Assembly (NCBI RefSeq): GCF_024345185.1
Contig: NZ_BROB01000010.1
Span: 35,615-99,614 of the forward strand
Reading direction: 5' to 3'
DNA from: Levilactobacillus humaensis
GTDB taxonomy: Bacteria > Bacillota > Bacilli > Lactobacillales > Lactobacillaceae
DNA length: 64,000 nt
In this document: positions 57,333-64,000 of the stretch, piece after piece
Numbering within the stretch: the first letter of the stretch is position 1
Layout: each line of letters starts with the position of its first letter
Translations under genes and position numbers: made by a program
The notes under the pieces: model-generated
Databases searched by the model: none
Seen by the model: the letters and a program-made list of their open reading frames with translations, nothing else
Told to the model about the DNA's origin: nothing

Positions 57333-58667
57333 TTAATTAAAGTATCCCAAATCAGAAGCCAACGTTGGGTAGGCCATAATGGTCTGGCTAATATCAGCCG
57401 AACTCATCTGGTTCTTAATCACAAAGTCGAGGTAATTAATGACCTGTTCGGCCTCCGTGCTCAAGACAGCTGCCCCCACAATGTTGTGGGACGTACGATC
57501 AACCACGACCTTAATCCGGGCGTGGGGATCCTGAATCCGCTGGTAACTGTACCAATGCGTCAGATCCAAGTCCTTAACCTGATAGCGATCGGATTGGTCC
57601 ACTGCTGTTTCCGGACTAATCCCTAGCTGAGCCAGCTGGGTCTTCCCATAAACGACTGACGGAATGACCGGGTACACAATGGCTGGCGAATCGCAGGTGG
57701 TCAGCGTTTCTGCTAGATATCGGCCTTCGAAGCCAGCCACCGGGGTCAACTTCGGTTGTGGCCGATCCACGACATCACCCAGGGCAAAGACGTGAGGATT
57801 GGTCGTCTGGAGTTGACCATTTACCGTGATCCCATGAGCTGTTGTGGCCACGTCAATCCGGTCCAAGTGAAGATCATCAATGACGGGACGCCGCCCAGCC
57901 GTAGCCAGAACCATCCCTGTCGTCCAGCTCTCACCCGTGGCAGTGGTAACCAAATACTGATCATCAGCGGGAGCCACGGTAGTAATGTCGGTATCCAGTT
58001 GCACATCAATGCCATCCGCGACCAAACGGTCCAGCAGATCGTGAACGAGGTCCGCGTCAAAGGCTCGCAATGGGCGATCACTGTGATGAATCAAGTGAAC
58101 GTGACTACCCGCAGCATTCGCAATGGCGGCTAATTCCACCCCAACGAATCCAGCCCCCATCAAGATCATATCGGCTGGTAGAGAATCGAGATCGAGAAAT
58201 TCATTACTGGTATTCAACCATTCGGACCCTTGGATTGCCGGGATCCGGGGTTCTTGACCGGTCGCAACAATCCAGTTGGCCGCATTCAGTTGGTCATCAC
58301 CAACCGTTAGTGTGCCGTCCGCATTGAAGCTGGCCGTGCCATGGAAAGTCGCAATCCCTGCCGATTTAAGACCGCCATGAGTGCCACTGGGAACTTTCTC
58401 CGTGTAGGCCCGCTTGGCAGCCATCAGCGCTGGCCAATCAATCTGAGGAACGCCACTCAAGCCATGACCTTGTAAGGCTTCACTGTGGGCTTGGGTTTCA
58501 ACCGCGGCCATGAGAATCTTCTTGGGATCACATCCCCGGTTGGGACACGTCCCACCCCAGAGATCCTTTTCCACCACCGCAACATTCATTCCTCTGGCAT
58601 GTAGACCATAGGCCGCAGCTAGGCCACCAGGGCCACCACCAATGACAACGATATCGAATTCTTGCAT
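57333..58667 (-). CDS. Pyridine nucleotide-disulfide oxidoreductase, glutathione-reductase-like, lacking the C-terminal His-Glu pair
   Basis: 444 residues. FAD motif VVIGGGPGGLAAAYGL, redox disulfide GGTCPNRGCDPKK (two Cys), NAD(P) motif MGAGFVGVELAAIA, second FAD motif VFALGDVVD. Known glutathione reductases and relatives carry HPTxxE near the C-terminus, where His acts as acid/base; here the stretch is AYPTLASDL, so both His and Glu are missing. The substrate is probably not glutathione; a different dithiol or metal ion is possible. It follows the broken MFS gene by 52 bases. Confidence 0.88.
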   Translation of the reverse strand: MQEFDIVVIGGGPGGLAAAYGLHARGMNVAVVEKDLWGGTCPNRGCDPKKILMAAVETQAHSEALQGHGLSGVPQIDWPALMAAKRAYTEKVPSGTHGGLKSAGIATFHGTASFNADGTLTVGDDQLNAANWIVATGQEPRIPAIQGSEWLNTSNEFLDLDSLPADMILMGAGFVGVELAAIANAAGSHVHLIHHSDRPLRAFDADLVHDLLDRLVADGIDVQLDTDITTVAPADDQYLVTTATGESWTTGMVLATAGRRPVIDDLHLDRIDVATTAHGITVNGQLQTTNPHVFALGDVVDRPQPKLTPVAGFEGRYLAETLTTCDSPAIVYPVIPSVVYGKTQLAQLGISPETAVDQSDRYQVKDLDLTHWYSYQRIQDPHARIKVVVDRTSHNIVGAAVLSTEAEQVINYLDFVIKNQMSSADISQTIMAYPTLASDLGYFN

Positions 58668-58719
58668 CCGCCAAAACCTTCCCTTCTTGTAACTAACGAT
58701 TTAAGTTTAGCACGCAAAG

Positions 58720-59985
58720 TTACGATTCCGGAGAATTTTGACTGCGAAGACTGCCATTTCGACCGTCCACGACCAACTGCCAACTGGTGTAGAAGAGAAC
58801 CCCAATTCCGGTAAACAGGTAAACTCAGCCCGCCGTGAGGTGTTGGAAACAGAAGCCGTAGACGAGTGTTCCCAGTGGCACGGCCAGTTGAAGCAGTGTC
58901 GTAAAGGTCGAGCCCACCCGGCCGAGTAGTTCGGTTGGGACAGTCATCTGAAGGTACACCGACAGCGGCGTATTGATGAAAGCTAAAACAGTTCCAATGG
59001 TAAAGCCCCAGGCCAAAAGACCTATTAGGAGTTGTTGCCCATTTAAGGTGCTGAGGAAGGCAACGCCAAGAAGTCCGATTCCAGCACCGATAGCCAAACA
59101 CAACCGCAGGATGACTAACAGCACCCGCTTAAATGATGGCAAGACACTTAGCAGAAGATTCCCAACCAACAATCCGGCGGCAAAGCTACTCATAATCAGA
59201 CTCAAGCGGGCGTTACCCATATGGCGTTCCTGAACCACGGCATATGGCAGGCCCACATCTACGGCACTAAATAAGAAATTTAAGACAACACCCATGACGA
59301 CTAAAGCCCGCAAGGCGAGATGGTCCTTGATATAGACCAAGCCAAGTCGAAACTTCTGCCACTGATTCGCCGTCGCCTCTGACGCCTCCTCGACTGTCAC
59401 TGGGACAGGATAGAAATGCATACTGGCGGAAATCAACCACACCAGAATCTCCGTCCCAATCATCACCCGAACGGTACCTTCAAAACCCAGCCAAGCATAC
59501 AGAGCGGCCGCTAAGACTGGTGAGAGCAATTGGATTCCCGCCGTCGCAGCCTGCTCAATCGTTGCCAAAGTCTTCACGTGTTTGTCGTTAACCAACTCGT
59601 GAATTGAGGCTGTATAAGTCGTATTCGTCACTTTGTCACAACAGGCTTGGACAACGAGTAATCCCACGGCCAACGCCATTGGGAAACGCACGTAGGGCAC
59701 CAGAAAGGCATACACAACTAAGGCTAAAATTCCCACACCTTTGCTCGTCAGAATCAGCTTTTTATGATGGTGGGTATCGACTAGGTTTCCCACAGGAACG
59801 ACCAATAGGAGGCCAATTATCGGATAAATAATGGCCCCCAGGCCAAAACTAATAGCCGAGTGTGTTCGGTGCAACAGCATCAGTCCCAAGGCAAAACTGA
59901 AAGTATCACCACCCAGGGTGCTGAGAATATCACTACTGGCCGCCCGAAAAATTTGGATGACGGATTGACGATTGGTAATTTCCAT
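58720..59985 (-). pseudogene. MFS transporter interrupted by an in-frame TGA
   Basis: The frame starts at ATG 59985 (GAGGGG upstream) and runs 386 codons to TGA at 58825-58827. The same frame then continues for 34 codons (VYLFTGIGVLFYTSWQLVV, then DGRNGSLRSQ) to TAA at 58720, a natural final helix and tail. Without the TGA the protein would be about 421 residues with 12 helices, in line with MFS_3-type exporters; with it the last helix is lost. N-terminal features: SALGLMLLHRTHSA, VPVGNLVDTHHHKK. Either a recent nonsense mutation, a sequencing error, or a tolerated truncation. Confidence 0.82.
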
Positions 59986-60136
59986 GGGAGTCCCCTCTTT
60001 CTAATCTGCTTATCAGTATACCGCAAAATGAGTTTCAGATTAGAGAACGATGTGAGTTTTATCAATTTTCTCAGTCACCGCTTTCCTCTATTCGTGATAA
60101 AATATATTGCAGAAATTATTTTAAAGGGGGAACACG

Positions 60137-60583
60137 ATGACTTTTTATACATACGGTTATCTCACGACCCATCACAATACTTGGCAGTATGCTCGAATTG
60201 CCCTATTAATTGCGCTCCTTGTCATCTTTATTGGCCTCTTCGTCCACTACCTGCGAAATCAATGGAACGTGAAATATAAGGATCTGAGTATTATCACTGG
60301 GACCTTATTATTGCTGGTGTTGGGCTTTCAAATCAACAGTCTGCTCTCGCTTCGATCCGCAAGCCAACAAACCGGCCAGATTACGGCTACCGTTCAACAG
60401 GTGGCAACGACCCTCAAGGTTAAACCGTCTCGACTGAGTATTAACGCCACCTCAACCGGAGACAACCTCCTGGTGAAGGCCCCAGATGGTTACTATCGGT
60501 TGAACTATAACAGTGATGGCTCGGCCTTTGTCCTGGAGAAGATCACGTTGGAACAGCCCAAGATCACGCTGATAAAGGAGTAG
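60137..60583 (+). CDS. DUF3290 membrane protein
   Basis: 148 residues. Starts MTFYTYGYLTTHHNTWQYARIALLI, two helices (about 18-40 and 50-70) and a soluble C-terminal domain. Matches the DUF3290 family of lactobacilli and streptococci. GGGGG upstream of ATG. It lies 3 bases from the DUF421 gene, a well-known pairing; the two proteins are likely partners. Confidence 0.88.
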   Translation: MTFYTYGYLTTHHNTWQYARIALLIALLVIFIGLFVHYLRNQWNVKYKDLSIITGTLLLLVLGFQINSLLSLRSASQQTGQITATVQQVATTLKVKPSRLSINATSTGDNLLVKAPDGYYRLNYNSDGSAFVLEKITLEQPKITLIKE

Positions 60584-60586
60584 CCC

Positions 60587-61225
60587 ATGTTTGTTTATTC
60601 GGATGTCTTTATAAAATTAGTTGTTGGTTTCATTTTTATGACGCTATTGATTAACTTCTCTGGGAAAGGTAACCTGGCACCCACCTCGGCTATCGATCAG
60701 GTTCAAAACTACGTCCTTGGGGGAATTGTTGGTGGGGTCATCTACAACTCGGCGGTCACCCTGCTTCAATTCATTATTGTCCTGCTGATTTGGTCTCTGC
60801 TGATCCTAGTCACGCGTTACCTCAAGATTCACGTACAAGCCGTCGGCAAGTTCATTGATGGTGGCCCCATCACGGTGATTCGTGATGGCAAACTGCTGGT
60901 TCACAACTGTCTAAAGGCCAACCTCTCCGCCAAAGAGATCGATTTCAAACTCCGAACGGCGGGCGTCTATCAGATCGACGAGGTCAAGCGAGCCATCGTC
61001 GAACAGAACGGCAGCCTGACCATCCTGCGCCAGGGAGACGGGTCGATCCGCTACCCCATCATCGTGGATGGTCAGATTGACCAAGACGTGTTGGAACTCA
61101 TGAATCATGACGAGAATTGGTTACTGGAACAACTGAAACAACACGGTGTGGCCAACGTACGGGACGTTTATATGGCGAAATATGAGAATCATCAATTTGA
61201 AATTACGCGGTATGATGGCCGCTAA
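60587..61225 (+). CDS. DUF421 (YetF-like) membrane protein
   Basis: 212 residues. Two or three N-terminal helices, then GKFIDGGPITVIRDGKLLVHNCLKANLSAKEIDFKLRTAGVYQIDEVKRAIVEQNGSLTIL, the signature of the soluble YetF/DUF421 domain. Spore-former YetF relatives act in germination complexes, but the role in lactobacilli is unknown. AAAGGAG before ATG; strong terminator after it. Confidence 0.9.
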   Translation: MFVYSDVFIKLVVGFIFMTLLINFSGKGNLAPTSAIDQVQNYVLGGIVGGVIYNSAVTLLQFIIVLLIWSLLILVTRYLKIHVQAVGKFIDGGPITVIRDGKLLVHNCLKANLSAKEIDFKLRTAGVYQIDEVKRAIVEQNGSLTILRQGDGSIRYPIIVDGQIDQDVLELMNHDENWLLEQLKQHGVANVRDVYMAKYENHQFEITRYDGR

Positions 61226-61229
61226 CTGA

Positions 61230-61270
61230 AATAAGAGGAGTTGACAATAATCGTCAACTCCTCTTATTTA
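61230..61270 (+). terminator. Terminator of the DUF3290-DUF421 operon
   Basis: AATAAGAGGAGTTGAC pairs with GTCAACTCCTCTTATT. Confidence 0.93.
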
Positions 61271-61283
61271 GATGCGTCACAGT

Positions 61284-61433
61284 CTAACGTTTCCGACGAC
61301 GCAGCGCCCAACTCAAGCCGATCGCGCCAATCAAGGTCCCACCTAACCAGATGAGTTCCGTTTGATTGGCGTCACTGCCCAAAATGGTCAGAACAGCTTC
61401 AGGCCACAACGCGGGCGTTGGTAACAGATGCAT
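61284..61433 (-). CDS. Putative short membrane protein
   Basis: 49 residues from ATG 61433 (MHLLPTPALWPEAV); GGAG is 8 bases upstream. One C-terminal helix (LIWLGGTLIGAIGLSWAL) followed by RRRKR, like the tail of a sorting signal but without an LPxTG-type motif. It could be a real small protein or a remnant of a surface protein. In-frame ATGs 11 codons earlier overlap the site. Confidence 0.45.
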   Translation of the reverse strand: MHLLPTPALWPEAVLTILGSDANQTELIWLGGTLIGAIGLSWALRRRKR

Positions 61434-61660
61434 CTCCCCAACTCCTTTCATGACAACCAGTCCCACACTTGGATCGACTCCCCATGGTCGAGTAGGTTAT
61501 TCGCAAAATCCGCGAATCGTGGGATTAGCTGGCATGATTTTCGTTTCTGTCCCTAGTCAATTAGTCCTTAATCAACGACCATTGCCGACCACTTTCGGTC
61601 AGCGATCTTTATGCTAGCAGGTCCCCACACGAAATCCAAGGAAAATTTAATTGGCCATTC

Positions 61661-61697
61661 AAAAAAGGAAGTCTCGTCTACAGACGGTGCTTCCTTT
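61661..61697 (-). terminator. Terminator of the C39-like gene pair
   Basis: GGAAG..CCGTCT pairs with AGACG..CTTCC, followed by TTTTTT on the minus strand. Confidence 0.85.
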
Positions 61698-61722
61698 CGT
61701 TTCGAATCGTGATAGTCAACTT

Positions 61723-62592
61723 CTACCGTACCACGACCGCTCGTGAATGGCGACTGTGATAGACTGACATAAATGTCTGTGTCTTCACCCAGAAAACCTT
61801 GTCCGGCCACTGCTTCTGCATGTATGGATCGGCTACCCGGAAGGCGCCACGCTTATAGCCAACCAGCGTCAACACGTGGTAGTTGTGCCCATTCCCCATG
61901 TGCCAAGAACCAGCGAAGACAACAGCATTGCCGCGCTTCACTTCGCGGATCAACGCCGATTTTGAGGACCCAGAGATGTTGGCAGCATGCGAATCATAAG
62001 TCCGAGCGTACTTGGCCAGTGGTGCCGGATAAATCGTCCGAACCTCACCAGGCTTACTGTCGGTGTATGGACTCCCGACGAATCCCTTCGTTGGTGTCTT
62101 GGCCTTAGGCATCCGCTTAATGATGGTTTTGAGACTCTTCTTGGTCGCAATCCCCTTAACTGACAACGCCATCTTCAGACTGGCCGCCTCACAGGCATTC
62201 GGCGCATAGAGTGGGTATAGCTGACTCGTGTATGTATAAGGTAAAACCACCGTCTTGGGCGTCTTTAATTTACTGACGTTTACCCAGCCATAGTTGTGAC
62301 CTCGTCGACTAATCCGAAAATAAGTCCGCTTCCCCGCTGTCGCCGTTTGGTCAACCTGCACCAGCTTGCCCGTCAAGGCCTTCCCAGCGGTTCGCGTTGG
62401 TTTGTCGCCAGTTTGATAGGGTTTGGCCCACAAGCGCGTTTGTTCTTTGGTAATCATGCGCGAATTTTCGGTCCGAGCCGCCTTTATTTTATAAGTCGTC
62501 GCGGCCTGCGCCGTCAGGTGAGTTCCGCCGATGCCAATTAAAATGACTGGAATTACGAGACTTAATCGCAATAACCCATTCAATTTACTCAT
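61723..62592 (-). CDS. Secreted C39-like cysteine peptidase domain protein, copy 1
   Basis: 289 residues. Signal peptide MSKLNGLLRLSLVIPVILIGIGG, cleaved near AQA-ATT. An SH3-like/GW-type part at about 30-115 (RLWAKPYQTG, YGWVNVSKL) precedes a C39-like domain: Cys in APNACEAASLKMAL, His in GHNYHVLTLVGY, Asp in RVADPYM, a complete catalytic triad. The role could be cleavage of peptides at the cell surface. It lies 19 bases after a paralogue and should be co-transcribed. Confidence 0.85.
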   Translation of the reverse strand: MSKLNGLLRLSLVIPVILIGIGGTHLTAQAATTYKIKAARTENSRMITKEQTRLWAKPYQTGDKPTRTAGKALTGKLVQVDQTATAGKRTYFRISRRGHNYGWVNVSKLKTPKTVVLPYTYTSQLYPLYAPNACEAASLKMALSVKGIATKKSLKTIIKRMPKAKTPTKGFVGSPYTDSKPGEVRTIYPAPLAKYARTYDSHAANISGSSKSALIREVKRGNAVVFAGSWHMGNGHNYHVLTLVGYKRGAFRVADPYMQKQWPDKVFWVKTQTFMSVYHSRHSRAVVVR

Positions 62593-62611
62593 CGTTTACC
62601 CCTCTTAGATG

Positions 62612-63526
62612 CTACTGAACTGCCACGGCAAAATGCTTATAGTTGTAACTCCGCTTAAACTTCTTGGCACTAACCCAGTATTTGCCCTGGTTCGGGTCTG
62701 AGACGTGATAGTACCCTGACTTATAGCCATCTAATAACATCACGTGACTATTATCGATACCCGTTCCCCAGAAATAACGATCATACTGTGCCTTGGCAAA
62801 GTGTAAGGTAACGTAGACCACCACCGGGTTGTGTTGCCGAATCTGACTCCGTAATGTGGCAACACTGGCACCGCTGATGTTCTTAACTGTGGTGTACTTG
62901 TTCCCCCATTTGGCTAATGGCTTCGGAAAGATGGATTGGAAAACGCCAGGTGTCACCTTGTAGGGACTCCCGGCAAAACCAGTGTTGGGATTATTAGTCT
63001 TACTCTGTGGCAAATGCTTCATGAAAGCGACTAATCCCGTCGACTTTTGGACTCCTTTGTAATGGAGACCCTCCAGCAGACTAGCGGATTCACATCCCAT
63101 ACAGGCCTTAACGGCATTCTGGCTGATGTAAGGGGCGTTCAAGTTCACCTTGCTGGGCGTTTTCAGATCCTGATGAAGTACCCATCCTGCATGGCGTTTA
63201 TTGGGCACATTGGTCGCCTCGGTAACGTAGTCATACCGATAGCGTTTTCCGTTGGCCTTCTGAACCCAGGCCGTCTGACTAGCGATCCAGGCACTCTTCG
63301 AATAGTTCTTCAGGTAATGTGTCGGGGTCATGGTTAGCGTCCCTTGGCTATCCGTTTTGAAACTATAGAGGTTTCCCTTAGTGTTCCCGGTCACCCGACC
63401 AAATTTGGTGACCTTGCCCTGTGACACAATGGTGGCGCTTCCCGTTGCGGCCTTGGCCGGAACCGACAGGCTGGCTAGTCCTAGTGTTAAGACGGCTACG
63501 GTTAAGAGTTTAGTGGTTATTCTCAT
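62612..63526 (-). CDS. Secreted C39-like cysteine peptidase domain protein, copy 2
   Basis: 304 residues. Signal peptide MRITTKLLTVAVLTLGLASLS cut near AKA-ATG. N-terminal SH3-like region, then Cys in AVKACMGCESASLLEGL, His in IDNSHVMLLDGY and Asp in HVSDPNQGKYW. Same order and length as copy 1 and same phrases (GFAGSPY, PLAKW, ISGAS), so a tandem duplication that has diverged. First gene of the pair. Confidence 0.85.
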   Translation of the reverse strand: MRITTKLLTVAVLTLGLASLSVPAKAATGSATIVSQGKVTKFGRVTGNTKGNLYSFKTDSQGTLTMTPTHYLKNYSKSAWIASQTAWVQKANGKRYRYDYVTEATNVPNKRHAGWVLHQDLKTPSKVNLNAPYISQNAVKACMGCESASLLEGLHYKGVQKSTGLVAFMKHLPQSKTNNPNTGFAGSPYKVTPGVFQSIFPKPLAKWGNKYTTVKNISGASVATLRSQIRQHNPVVVYVTLHFAKAQYDRYFWGTGIDNSHVMLLDGYKSGYYHVSDPNQGKYWVSAKKFKRSYNYKHFAVAVQ

Positions 63527-63681
63527 CTTTTATTTCTCCCCTGGTTCCTGAATTTCGGCTGGCGTATCAATTGACGCGTCCGCCTCCGTTAAACGTGCTC
63601 AATTATTTTTCATATAGATTGAGTATACCGCTGTCTTTCCTGATTTGACAGAGTCTTAATGGCGCGAGCAGTTAACTATAG

Positions 63682-63725
63682 AAAAAGGGTCCCTCACTGC
63701 AACTAAGTTGCGATGAGAGACCCTA
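63682..63725 (-). terminator. Terminator after tRNA-Thr
   Basis: AGGGTCTCTCA pairs with TGAGGGACCCT, followed by TTTTT on the minus strand. Confidence 0.85.
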
Positions 63726-63736
63726 ACGATGCGGTA

Positions 63737-63809
63737 AGCCGCTTATTGGATTTGAACCAACGACCTCTTCCTTACCATGGAAACGCTCTACCTTCTGAGC
63801 TAAAGCGGC
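63737..63809 (-). tRNA. tRNA-Thr (GGT anticodon)
   Basis: Full cloverleaf of 73 bases. Acceptor GCCGCTT/AAGCGGC, D arm GCTC..GAGC, anticodon stem TTTCC/GGAAG with loop ATGGTAA (anticodon GGT), T arm GTTGG-TTCAAAT-CCAAT. CCA is not encoded. It lies downstream of the 5S rRNA gene on the same strand. Confidence 0.93.
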
Positions 63810-63886
63810 ATATTTAGTGACCTGGTGACGTCGACGACATCACTTATCACCCTTTCATTATCCCTGTTTTTCGGAATTTTGACAAT

Positions 63887-63913
63887 AAAAAAAGAACCCT
63901 CACAGGGTTCTTT
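63887..63913 (-). terminator. Terminator-like hairpin between 5S rRNA and tRNA-Thr
   Basis: AAAGAACCCT pairs with AGGGTTCTTT, T-rich after it on the minus strand. Confidence 0.8.
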
Positions 63914-63919
63914 CGTTCG

Positions 63920-64000
63920 CGTGGCAACGTCCTATCCTCGCAGGGGGCGATCCCCCAACTACTATCAGCGTGCTGAAGCTTAACTTCCGTGTTCGGCATG
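63920..64000 (-). rRNA. rrf: 5S rRNA, 3' part
   Basis: 81 bases of the minus strand match the central and 3' part of 5S rRNA: CCGAACACGGAAGTTAAGC, then GTAGTTGGGGGATCGCCCCC and TGCGAGGATAGGACGTTGCC. The 5' part continues past the window, so an rRNA operon lies just outside. Confidence 0.95.

Noticed and set aside
58619..59101. 160-codon minus-strand frame overlapping the end of the MFS gene and start of the flavoprotein gene
   Set aside because: A different frame of the MFS gene; not a frameshifted continuation, since the true continuation is in frame after the TGA.

Overview
The window looks like a chromosomal segment of a Lactobacillaceae bacterium of intermediate GC content, probably of the Levilactobacillus/Lactiplantibacillus type. 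The evidence is WxL/DUF916 cell-surface (csc-like) genes, two LPQTxE sorting signals with a class A sortase, acetolactate genes, a HelD-type helicase, class II HMG-CoA reductase, and the Firmicutes order metG-tatD-rnmV-rsmA-veg-ispE...purR-glmU-prs. The species is inference. I see no transposase, phage, CRISPR or plasmid genes.

Layout. 1-9,881 is a cell-envelope region on the minus strand: an L-type lectin-like protein (cut by the window edge), a DUF916 protein, two WxL proteins, a small LPQTxE protein, a sortase and a 1,047-residue LPQTxE adhesin with leucine-rich repeats. 10,322-23,240 holds rpmE2, murA, a TetR regulator, an ABC transporter, the alsS-alsD/MarR locus, pyrG, rpoE and a DUF1934 gene. 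23,756-27,621 is a plus-strand group of a LipL-like acyltransferase, an HD phosphohydrolase and two tandem HAD phosphatases. 27,900-43,672 carries a methyltransferase, a DUF3899 gene, prs, glmU, purR, a Zur-controlled zinc/manganese ABC transporter, a hydrolase, a UDG-like protein, ispE, veg, rsmA, rnmV, tatD and metG. 43,844-50,240 is a seven-gene operon starting with trpS behind a tryptophan T-box. 50,408-63,526 holds helD, small membrane and secreted proteins, an antiporter, two small paralogous membrane proteins, a disulfide-oxidoreductase-like flavoprotein, an MFS gene broken by an in-frame stop, a DUF3290-DUF421 pair and two tandem C39-like secreted proteins. The window ends in tRNA-Thr and the 3' part of a 5S rRNA gene.

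The most unusual content lies between the genes. Fourteen near-complete copies and one collapsed remnant of a 165-190 bp structured element fall into three subfamilies, called A, B and C here. A and B share termini (AGCCGGAG-like on one side, CCG[C/T]AGGCGG on the other) and a central hairpin whose arms contain CTTCAA/TTGAAG-like sequences; C shares only that hairpin. Within A and B the paired arms differ between copies by compensating changes, which indicates selection on a folded RNA or single-stranded DNA rather than simple sequence duplication. Two C-A pairs bracket the alsD-alsS-MarR locus, and three B copies are packed between the TetR and ABC transporter genes. A fourth, unrelated 111 bp palindrome (D) lies at 53,864. 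I could not search databases, so whether these families are already described is open.

Control signals can be read in several places: a pyrG leader with all parts of reiterative-transcription attenuation, a Trp T-box, a Zur box over the zinc transporter promoter, a symmetric divergent promoter/operator between alsS and its MarR gene, a PurBox-like site before purR, and an inverted repeat on the ABC transporter promoter.
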